Assembly: GCA_964516055.1 (NCBI GenBank)
Contig: CAZEYK010000064.1
Location: 1 to 5,320 of the forward strand
DNA length: 5,320 nt
Direction: 5' to 3'
DNA from: JABIEQ01 sp964516055
Lineage (GTDB): Bacteria > Patescibacteriota > Patescibacteriia > Magasanikbacterales > UBA922
Shown piece after piece: positions 1-5,320 of this stretch (the first letter of the stretch is position 1; every line of letters starts with the position of its first letter). The notes under the pieces were generated by a model, which saw only the letters and a list, made by a program, of their open reading frames with translations, ran no database searches and was not told the DNA's origin. The translations under genes were made by a program, and so were the position numbers.

Positions 1-592
1 CACCATTACCAAAAATATTTATCTCCCTCCCCTCAAGCGCAGAGGAAACAAAATTTGGAATTGCCCTATTTATACCATCACCATTTCCATAAAGAGTTGT
101 CAACCTCAAAATACACAAATCAAAATTTCTCAATTTTGAAATACGTTCACATTCTTCCTCAGCCAAAAGCTTAGATTTAGCATAATTCGATATAGGTTTT
201 GGCAAATATCCCTCCGTTATTATACTAATTTCTTCCGTAGGCAAACCATAAACCTCACAAGTACTTATAAAAACAACTTTTTTTGCATTAATATTCCTCA
301 ATAAAATTGAAGTCATATGTAAATTACCCTCAATATTACTTTTCAAATTATCATCCTCACGACACTTTGGAACAAAACCAGCACAGTGAACAACAACATC
401 AAATTTTTCATCAGATAAAGATTTATACAATTTTTCATCATACAAATCCCCTACTATTTGTTTTACACCTGCAGGGACATTACTTTGTTTACGAACCCAC
501 AAAAACAAATCAATATCTTTATATTGACCCAAAAGTTTTGAAACTAAAATTTTGCCAACGAAACCATTGGTTCCAGTAACCAACAACTTCAT
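1..592 (-). CDS. NAD-dependent epimerase/dehydratase, extended SDR family (C-terminus cut by window edge)
   Basis: The start codon is ATG at 592-590 on the minus strand, and the frame stays open for 197 codons to the left edge, so only the N-terminal part is visible. The protein begins MKLLVTGTNGFVG, a Rossmann fold with the extended-SDR GxxGxxG nucleotide-binding motif (residues 7-13). Further along are a VVHCAG segment (67-72, the NNAG-like position), the strand ending FISTCEVYG (108-116) with the expected Ser/Thr, the catalytic pair Y137 and K141 in NYAKSK, and then LRLTTLYGNGD (162-172), the usual substrate-side motif. All catalytic residues are therefore present. Known members interconvert or dehydrate nucleotide-activated sugars in the cytoplasm; the exact substrate cannot be told. 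It starts 3 bp after the ATP-grasp stop codon, with only a weak GAG 6 bases before the ATG, so coupled translation is likely. Leu codons are mostly TTG. Family call is firm; reaction unknown. Confidence 0.93.
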   Translation of the reverse strand, partial: MKLLVTGTNGFVGKILVSKLLGQYKDIDLFLWVRKQSNVPAGVKQIVGDLYDEKLYKSLSDEKFDVVVHCAGFVPKCREDDNLKSNIEGNLHMTSILLRNINAKKVVFISTCEVYGLPTEEISIITEGYLPKPISNYAKSKLLAEEECERISKLRNFDLCILRLTTLYGNGDGINRAIPNFVSSALEGREINIFGNG

Positions 593-595
593 AAC

Positions 596-1681
596 TTACT
601 CATTTTCATGTTGAATAATTTTTGCCTTCATTTCAGACATATTATTTTCAAATTCTTCCAATTTTGATTCTTTTATCAAAACTGGTAAAAAATCCATTCC
701 TCTAATCCAGACCCAGCCATTTTCTAATGGATTTATTTTTTTATCAAACGTAGGTATTTGTTCTCCAAAAGCAATATTAATAAATATTTCAGGCATATTA
801 AGCCCAAGCCTAGTAAAAAATTCATGTGTAGTAAAAAAACGCCCAATATTAATTTCGGTAGGATTTGGAACACCTGAAAAATCATATGTTAAATCTACCG
901 AAAAAATACCGTTGGGATTAGGATCAACACTCTTAACACAATTAATGGCGAGTTCATCAAGCTTTGGGTCACTCATAGTAATACCAGCACCGGTAGCACC
1001 CGAAACACCTGATGGTGCTAATTTTGACAATTCCCAATAAGCTCTTTTTCTTGTCTGTGCAACAACCAATTTTCCTTCATTCCAAATAGACATCCAAGTT
1101 ACAGAATCTGGTGATAATAATTCTGCTGCTAAAAATTTACCCCATCCTTTATGAAAATTAATCCATGTTTTAGCCTGATCAAAATCCTCTGGAGCAACTG
1201 AACCTTTTCCTCCTGCCCCAGATATTTCTCTAAGCCATATTTTTTGACCTAATTTATCATAGGCATCCGTTAAATCACTTATATTTCTTATCAAAAAAGT
1301 CTTTGGTACACTTATTCCACTATTTTCCCATTTTTTATAAGTTTCAAATTTACTCATGCAACAAGATACAGTTTCCTTTGTTGGCAAAAAAACTTTTGCT
1401 TTAATTTTTTCACGATATTCGGAGACTACTCGCATTTCAGCATCATTTTGAACATGAACAAATTCAATTTGATGCTTTTCAATTATATAATTCAAAAATT
1501 GAATATAATACTGATCATTACATCCTGGAATCAAATAAGAAACATCTGCTTCAGAACGAGCTACATAAAATTTACTAGAGTCAGTCCCCACAATAAAAAA
1601 TTTGCTATCTGAGCTTCTAAGTGACCTAACAAAGTTTGTAGCAGGTGTTCCACCAGCTCCAGTAACCAAAATTCTTTTCAT
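596..1681 (-). CDS. ATP-grasp protein, carbamoyl-phosphate synthase large-chain-like
   Basis: This 361-residue protein has the layout of a stand-alone ATP-grasp ligase. An N-terminal pre-ATP-grasp domain starts with ILVTGAGGTPATNF (4-17). The flexible glycine-rich ATP loop is LREISGAGGKGS (150-161). SVTWMSIW (193-200) and SGATGAG (227-233) follow. The acidic metal/ATP site lies in the C-terminal half, with D263 in FSVDLTYD and E276/N278 in PTEINIGRFFTTHEFF. ATP-grasp enzymes activate a carboxylate as an acyl-phosphate and join it to an amine or another nucleophile; nothing here fixes the substrate. Its place after an aminotransferase and a sugar dehydrogenase suggests it acts on an amino sugar or its acyl group (inference). 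ATG at 1681 is the only good start, because an in-frame TAA lies 15 bases upstream (1696-1694). No Shine-Dalgarno is visible; the upstream bases are an AT-only inverted repeat. The C-terminal 30 residues are Glu/Lys-rich and probably helical. It is not carB itself, which is about three times longer. Confidence 0.88.
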   Translation of the reverse strand: MKRILVTGAGGTPATNFVRSLRSSDSKFFIVGTDSSKFYVARSEADVSYLIPGCNDQYYIQFLNYIIEKHQIEFVHVQNDAEMRVVSEYREKIKAKVFLPTKETVSCCMSKFETYKKWENSGISVPKTFLIRNISDLTDAYDKLGQKIWLREISGAGGKGSVAPEDFDQAKTWINFHKGWGKFLAAELLSPDSVTWMSIWNEGKLVVAQTRKRAYWELSKLAPSGVSGATGAGITMSDPKLDELAINCVKSVDPNPNGIFSVDLTYDFSGVPNPTEINIGRFFTTHEFFTRLGLNMPEIFINIAFGEQIPTFDKKINPLENGWVWIRGMDFLPVLIKESKLEEFENNMSEMKAKIIQHENE

Positions 1682-1699
1682 ATTAATTTTTAATTAATA
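1681..1699. repeat. AT-only perfect inverted repeat at the ATP-grasp start codon
   Basis: The plus strand reads TATTAATT, TTT, AATTAATA: two 8-base arms with a 3-base loop. The left arm touches the last base of the ATP-grasp start codon, and the repeat fills most of the 26-bp gap after the dehydrogenase gene. It has no G or C, so a hairpin would be weak. It does not look like an intrinsic terminator. It may simply reflect AT-rich sequence, or keep the start region open for translation. Confidence 0.45.
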
Positions 1700-1707
1700 C
1701 ATCTAAT

Positions 1708-2670
1708 CTAATTAAGAACTATTTTTAAAGCATCAAGAGCAAACAATGAATCAACTTCTTTATCATTTTTGACACAATTCACAAAATATTTTATTTCTTC
1801 TTTCAATGGTTCTTTTTTGGCAACCGAAATAACAATTTTATCTGGTTCCAAAAATCTGAGAATAAAATCTGAATAGTCACCAATTTCTTCTGTAAACTTC
1901 TCATAATTACTCTTATAAAAAGTTATTTGTTGACTAATATAATCCATCTCCAGATATCCTTCTGATCCGGTAATATTTAATTTTCTAATCTTTACAGGAC
2001 TGATCCAGTTAGCCTGTACATATGCAGAGGCAGTAGTATATTTAAGAAAAAACTCAACAGCATCGGCTCTATTTTCAATATGATTTTTTTTCTTATGCAC
2101 ATTAATATTTTCAGGTAAACCTCCTAAAAGATAATTCACAATATCGATATCATGAATTGCAAGATCAACGGCAATATCAGCATCCTTTATTTGAGGAGGA
2201 AATCCTCCAACACGACGCGCAATTATTGACGTAATATCACCAAGTTCTCCATCATCAATCATTTCCTTAACCTTAATAATCGCGGGGTTAAACCTTTCAA
2301 TATGACCAACAAAAAATTTTACATTATTCTGTTTAGATTTTTCAATTAAAGCTTCCCCTTCATTTGATGTCATTGCTATAGGTTTTTCTAGAAGCACATT
2401 TATTTTTTTTTCAAAACAATAACTTGCAACTTCATAGTGCAAAGAAGTTGGAACACAAATTGAAACTATATCAGGCCTTAATTCTTCAATCATTTTTTTA
2501 TAATCAGTATAACCTCGTACAGTATATTGTTCACTCAATCTTTCTAACAATTCATTGTCAAGGTCAGATATACCAACCAAATCACAGTCTTCCAATTCAA
2601 AAAAACAGCGAACATGATTTTTTCCCATATTCCCAGATCCTATAACGGCACATTTAAGTTTATCTGACAT
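1708..2670 (-). CDS. Gfo/Idh/MocA-family sugar dehydrogenase, possibly UDP-GlcNAc 3-dehydrogenase-like
   Basis: Counting from ATG at 2670 gives 320 residues. The Rossmann motif is CAVIGSGNMGKNH (7-19, GxGxxG at 11-16). The family hallmark EKP is at 95-97 (LLEKPIAMT), which positions the nicotinamide and catalytic Lys. The substrate-side motif DLAIHDIDIVNYLLG (169-183) carries the conserved His173, and RRVGGFPPQ (152-160) precedes it. These enzymes oxidise a sugar hydroxyl with NAD(P); GHIERFNP plus the RRxGxFPP segment recalls UDP-GlcNAc 3-dehydrogenases of the GnnA/WlbA kind, and the aminotransferase encoded directly upstream would take the 3-keto product (inference). An in-frame GTG at 2676 could add two residues (MI), but ATG at 2670 is the likelier start. 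It overlaps the preceding gene by 11 bp, indicating translational coupling; no Shine-Dalgarno is visible. The protein stops at ALKIVLN, in the final helix, which appears somewhat shorter than in many relatives. Confidence 0.92.
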   Translation of the reverse strand: MSDKLKCAVIGSGNMGKNHVRCFFELEDCDLVGISDLDNELLERLSEQYTVRGYTDYKKMIEELRPDIVSICVPTSLHYEVASYCFEKKINVLLEKPIAMTSNEGEALIEKSKQNNVKFFVGHIERFNPAIIKVKEMIDDGELGDITSIIARRVGGFPPQIKDADIAVDLAIHDIDIVNYLLGGLPENINVHKKKNHIENRADAVEFFLKYTTASAYVQANWISPVKIRKLNITGSEGYLEMDYISQQITFYKSNYEKFTEEIGDYSDFILRFLEPDKIVISVAKKEPLKEEIKYFVNCVKNDKEVDSLFALDALKIVLN

Positions 2671-4555
2671 AATCACGTATTACTTTGATAATATAATCCA
2701 TATTTTCATCAGATAAAGATGGATGCACCGGTAGTGACAAAACCTGTTCTGACATTCTTTCTGATACAGGAAAATCACCTTTTTTATATCCCATATCCAT
2801 AAAATGAGGATGCAAATGTAATGGCTTTGGATAATATACTCCACAACCAACTCCATGAGACTTGAGATAATCCATAAACTCCTGTCTAGAAGTCTTAAAT
2901 TCTTCCGTTATCCTAATGGTAAACTGATGAAATACATGGTTATTATTATCTTTTATAATTGGCAAAAGTAGTCCTTTAATACCACCAAGCCCTTCGAGCA
3001 ATCGTTCTGCATTTTTTCTTCGATTACTATTAAACTTATCCGCTTTCTTTAGCTGTTCAACACCAATACTCGCACATAAATCTGTCATCCTGTAATTATA
3101 CCCCAAATCAACATACTCATACTGTTTTTGTGATTGCCCATGATGCCTAAACCTTCTACATTTTTCAGCCACGTCCAGGTCATCAGTCACAATCATACCT
3201 CCCTCTCCGCTCATAATATTTTTTGTTGCATATAATGAAAAAGCGGCAGCATCACCAAAAGTACCTGCTTTTTGACCGTTTTGTTCTGCACCAATTGCCT
3301 GACAAGCATCTTCCAAAATTTTAATCTTTTTTTCTTCTGCAATTTTTTTCATTTCGTCGTATTTATATACTTGTCCATAAATATCAACAGGAATAATAGC
3401 TTTTGTTTTATCAGTAATTTTTTCTTTTACCGCCTCTGGATCCAAACAAAAATCATCTTCACTAATATCAGAAAAAATAAGTTTAGCCCCTTGCATTAAC
3501 ACAGCATTAGCAGTGGCAACAAAAGTAAAAGGACTGGTTATAACTTCATCTTCTTTATTAACGCCTAATGCAGCTAAACCTCCATGAAGTGCAGCTGTTC
3601 CGTTAGTAAATGCAACAGCATATTTAGTACCACAATATTCAGCAAAGTTTTCTTCCAATTCCTTTACTTTTGGCCCCTGAGCTAACATACCCGAACGCAA
3701 AACACTATTTACAGCATCTATTTCTTCCTGTTCAATTATTGGTTCTGATACATTAATCATATTTTTTTTATGAACTTTTTTGCATATTATATAATTCATT
3801 TCCTTTGAACCTGGGACTAAGGTAGACAATAAGACAACAAAAGCTCGAATATTTTTTTTCCATGATGACAATTTTTTAAAACGTGTAAGCAAATTCTTAT
3901 TATACGTATGAACAACCTCAAATTTACTTAATTCACACATTACAACTAATTCATCCATGGTGTATTCTCTCCAATGTCCCGTAAAATTCTCTCCTGCCTC
4001 ATAAAATTCCTTTACTGGCCACAGTGGACTCTTCCCAAAAATAAATCTTATTCTTTTCAATAACGTAGAAATATTTGGTGTAGTTAAAATCACATATCCA
4101 CCTGGCTTAAGTAGTTGGTAACATCGATCAATGAACTTCTTGGGATCTTTGACATGTTCAATAGTAGCTTCACTAATAATCACATCAAAATTATTATCCT
4201 CCCAGGGCAACGTACCACTATAGATATTGCAATTGTGTACTATCAAATTGTTTTTCTTCCACACATCTTGCAAAATATCCATTGAAGGCACACCAAACAT
4301 ATCATTATCATGTTCCGGAAAAACAAAATAATCAGCTCCTTCTATAGAAACGCCACATTCAGTTAATGCCATCGGCAAAAGTCCTATACCTGTACCTATA
4401 TCAAGTATTTTTTTCTCACCAATATTTTCGATTTCCAAAATACACTGCAAAGAAAACAGATATCTGTCAAAATCAACGTTATACTTTTTTGAATACGGAT
4501 CCAAAATAGTATAAGCCTTTGACAATACACCCTTTATATCAATAGTATTTACCAT
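2660..4555 (-). CDS. SAM methyltransferase joined in frame to a DegT/DnrJ/EryC1 sugar aminotransferase
   Basis: Residues 1-265 form a class I SAM methyltransferase: motif I is KILDIGTGIGLLP (49-61), PWEDNNFDVIISEATIEHV (117-135) holds motifs around the acceptor pocket, PGGYVILTTPN (151-161) follows, and TGHWREYTMDEL (192-203) is typical of this subgroup. Residues 266-631 are a full-length (366-residue) PLP-dependent nucleotide-sugar aminotransferase: it starts MINVSEPIIEQEEIDAV, has NGTAAL for the PLP phosphate (318-323), Asp416 in EDACQAIGA facing the pyridine nitrogen, and the Schiff-base Lys445 in SLYATKNIMSGEGG. The second half transfers an amino group, usually from glutamate, to a keto sugar nucleotide; the first half likely methylates a sugar or glycan. 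The halves meet with no linker, through an A8 run, so this may really be two genes (about 3760-4555 and 2660-3760) split by a one-base indel. Start ATG 4555 lies 14 bp after the previous stop without a clear Shine-Dalgarno. Both domain calls are firm; the single-protein state is not. Confidence 0.88.
   Translation of the reverse strand: MVNTIDIKGVLSKAYTILDPYSKKYNVDFDRYLFSLQCILEIENIGEKKILDIGTGIGLLPMALTECGVSIEGADYFVFPEHDNDMFGVPSMDILQDVWKKNNLIVHNCNIYSGTLPWEDNNFDVIISEATIEHVKDPKKFIDRCYQLLKPGGYVILTTPNISTLLKRIRFIFGKSPLWPVKEFYEAGENFTGHWREYTMDELVVMCELSKFEVVHTYNKNLLTRFKKLSSWKKNIRAFVVLLSTLVPGSKEMNYIICKKVHKKNMINVSEPIIEQEEIDAVNSVLRSGMLAQGPKVKELEENFAEYCGTKYAVAFTNGTAALHGGLAALGVNKEDEVITSPFTFVATANAVLMQGAKLIFSDISEDDFCLDPEAVKEKITDKTKAIIPVDIYGQVYKYDEMKKIAEEKKIKILEDACQAIGAEQNGQKAGTFGDAAAFSLYATKNIMSGEGGMIVTDDLDVAEKCRRFRHHGQSQKQYEYVDLGYNYRMTDLCASIGVEQLKKADKFNSNRRKNAERLLEGLGGIKGLLLPIIKDNNNHVFHQFTIRITEEFKTSRQEFMDYLKSHGVGCGVYYPKPLHLHPHFMDMGYKKGDFPVSERMSEQVLSLPVHPSLSDENMDYIIKVIRDYVR
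3762..3769 (-). other. A8 homopolymer at the methyltransferase/aminotransferase join (indel or slippage site)
   Basis: On the coding strand the join reads CAT AAA AAA AAT ATG ATT, where ATG (3760-3758) is the natural first codon of the aminotransferase. With seven A's it would read CAT AAA AAA ATA TGA, ending the methyltransferase at a TGA that overlaps the ATG as ATGA. With nine A's it would end at TAA six bases further on (AAA TAT GAT TAA). Only eight A's gives the fused frame. A runs of this length are known places for RNA polymerase slippage and for sequencing or assembly indels. Confidence 0.75.
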
Positions 4556-4569
4556 ATGTGTATCAAGTA

Positions 4570-5320
4570 TTACTTCACAACATCAATCCACAACGTCTGA
4601 CCAACAACCTTCACAATGGCTTTTCTAAGCTTCTTTGGCAATAACCTACCCAAAGGGAAATATCGATGTGGAAAGGTATCCACAGGCGTCGTTGTATCCT
4701 CAATGGCAATATCACAAGAAGAAAATTTCTTAAACAGCTCACGAATTTCTTTCTTTGAATAAAATTTTGTGAGTTGATTCCCCTCTTCATAAGCACCATC
4801 AGTATACCTATTTGATAGTTGTTGTGGAGTCATCTTACGCAACCCTCCACGAACAATCCCTTTAGAAAAATAAATATAATACCACCAATGTAATGAATGC
4901 TTATAATACATCATTGCCGAAGCTCGCCCACATGGTTTAAGGACACGATAAATTTCATCAATCGCTTGTTGCGTATTTGGCATATGCATCAAACAACCAA
5001 ACGCAAGCACATAATCAAACGTACCATCATCAAATGGAAGTTTTTGCGCATCAGCAACCATCACATTTCCTTTTTCAGCAAGACCATACAGCGCCAATCG
5101 TTTTTGTGTTAATTCAACAGCCTTTGGAGTTAAATCAATTGAAGTAACATCTGCTCCAGCGCGAACAAGCTGTTCTGTTGTCCATCCTGTTCCCACAGCG
5201 ATGTCAAGAACTTTTTTCCCTTTCAACGCCGTATAATCAATAACGCTCGAGAGGAGTGGATACCCTTTTTGAGCCCACGGCATCCATTTAATAATCTTTC
5301 GATCAATATTACGAAAAAAT
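4570..5320 (-). CDS. Class I SAM-dependent methyltransferase (N-terminus beyond window edge)
   Basis: The frame is open from the right edge to the TAA at 4572-4570. An ATG at 5283 would give 237 residues, but 12 further in-frame codons without a stop (FFRNIDRKIIKW) run to the edge and look like protein. The true start is therefore probably outside and the gene is annotated as 5'-partial. Counting from M at 5283: motif I is KKVLDIAVGTGWTTEQL (23-39), the acidic residue after strand 2 is D50 in TSIDLTPKAVEL, motif II/III is VADAQKLPFDDGTFDYVLAFG (76-96), and LMHMPNTQQAIDEIYRVLKPCG (98-119) is the Methyltransferase_11-type helix and turn. The C-terminal part (WWYYIYF, then NQLTKFYSKKEIRELFKKF at 169-187) fits small-molecule methyltransferases of the UbiE/UbiG-like class. 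The acceptor is unknown; operon context suggests a sugar or glycan (inference). It is the first gene seen in the operon and is richer in GC than the genes downstream (43% by hand count over 4921-5280). Confidence 0.88.
   Translation of the reverse strand, partial: FFRNIDRKIIKWMPWAQKGYPLLSSVIDYTALKGKKVLDIAVGTGWTTEQLVRAGADVTSIDLTPKAVELTQKRLALYGLAEKGNVMVADAQKLPFDDGTFDYVLAFGCLMHMPNTQQAIDEIYRVLKPCGRASAMMYYKHSLHWWYYIYFSKGIVRGGLRKMTPQQLSNRYTDGAYEEGNQLTKFYSKKEIRELFKKFSSCDIAIEDTTTPVDTFPHRYFPLGRLLPKKLRKAIVKVVGQTLWIDVVK

Larger units (their letters stand above)
1..5320 (-). other. Single-direction glycan/amino-sugar operon, both ends outside the window
   Basis: All genes are on the minus strand, with junctions of +14 bp (4556-4569), an in-frame join at 3760, an 11-bp overlap (2660-2670), +26 bp (1682-1707) and +3 bp (593-595). 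No gap is long enough for an obvious promoter or a GC-rich terminator hairpin, so one transcript is the simplest reading. The combination of methyltransferases, sugar aminotransferase, sugar dehydrogenase, ATP-grasp ligase and SDR epimerase is typical of cell-surface polysaccharide or protein-glycan loci. No glycosyltransferase, transporter or polymerase is visible in this slice. Confidence 0.75.

Noticed and set aside
307..579. Plus-strand 90-codon open frame
   Set aside because: It lies wholly opposite the SDR epimerase coding region, which has clear catalytic motifs; the translation is low-complexity, rich in His, Tyr and Gln, with no recognisable domain.
1681..1699. Inverted repeat as an intrinsic terminator
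   Set aside because: The stem has no G or C and the next gene starts immediately, so termination here is unlikely.
2424..2645. Plus-strand 73-codon open frame
   Set aside because: Antisense to the N-terminal Rossmann region of the dehydrogenase; no family resemblance.
3272..3499. Plus-strand 75-codon open frame rich in Phe and Asn
   Set aside because: It looks membrane-like only because it is the antisense of Lys/Glu-rich aminotransferase codons.
4611..4799. Minus-strand 62-codon frame inside the first methyltransferase
   Set aside because: Shifted-frame shadow of the methyltransferase C-terminus, whose own frame is uninterrupted.
4897..5112. Plus-strand 71-codon open frame
   Set aside because: Antisense to the methyltransferase SAM-binding region; no motif or start context.
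1..5320. CRISPR array, tRNA/rRNA, insertion sequence, phage or defence system
   Set aside because: No direct-repeat array, no tRNA or rRNA signature, and no transposase, integrase, nuclease or toxin motif; all coding space is explained by sugar-metabolism enzymes.

Overview
The window is an AT-rich stretch of a prokaryotic chromosome. It is filled end to end by genes on the minus strand, so transcription runs from right to left. There is no RNA gene, mobile element, CRISPR array or long noncoding gap. Five reading units occur in transcriptional order: (1) a SAM-dependent methyltransferase whose start lies beyond the right edge (4570-5320); (2) a 631-residue protein joining a second SAM methyltransferase to a complete DegT/DnrJ/EryC1-type PLP sugar aminotransferase (2660-4555); (3) a Gfo/Idh/MocA-family NAD(P)-dependent sugar dehydrogenase (1708-2670); (4) an ATP-grasp protein of the carbamoyl-phosphate-synthase-large-chain-like type (596-1681); (5) an extended SDR sugar-nucleotide epimerase/dehydratase cut off by the left edge (1-592). 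Junctions are +14 bp, an in-frame join, an 11-bp overlap, +26 bp and +3 bp, which is the layout of a single operon. Neither its promoter nor its terminator is inside the window.

Taken together this looks like part of a surface-glycan (O-antigen, capsule, S-layer or other glycoprotein glycan) locus. The dehydrogenase and aminotransferase are the usual pair for oxidising a nucleotide sugar to a keto sugar and then aminating it, as in UDP-GlcNAc to UDP-GlcNAc3N chemistry. The SDR would supply or modify a nucleotide sugar, and the methyltransferases would decorate the sugar or glycan. The ATP-grasp enzyme could form an amide or other acyl bond, perhaps on the new amino group. The pathway assignment is inference; the enzyme families are clear from motifs.

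The most interesting local feature is the join between the second methyltransferase and the aminotransferase. It runs through a run of eight A residues (3762-3769 on the plus strand as T8) directly before a perfect aminotransferase start codon. Removing one A would end the methyltransferase at TGA in a classic ATGA stop/start overlap. The 'fusion' is therefore either a homopolymer error, a recent indel, or a transcriptional-slippage site that makes both separate and fused products.

The organism cannot be named. The standard genetic code fits (TGG for Trp, no in-frame TGA needed). None of the internal starts has a strong Shine-Dalgarno sequence, which would fit Bacteroidota, candidate-phyla bacteria or some archaea. 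Hand-counted GC falls from about 43% in the rightmost gene to about 29% in the dehydrogenase gene, consistent with the mosaic make-up common in glycan loci.
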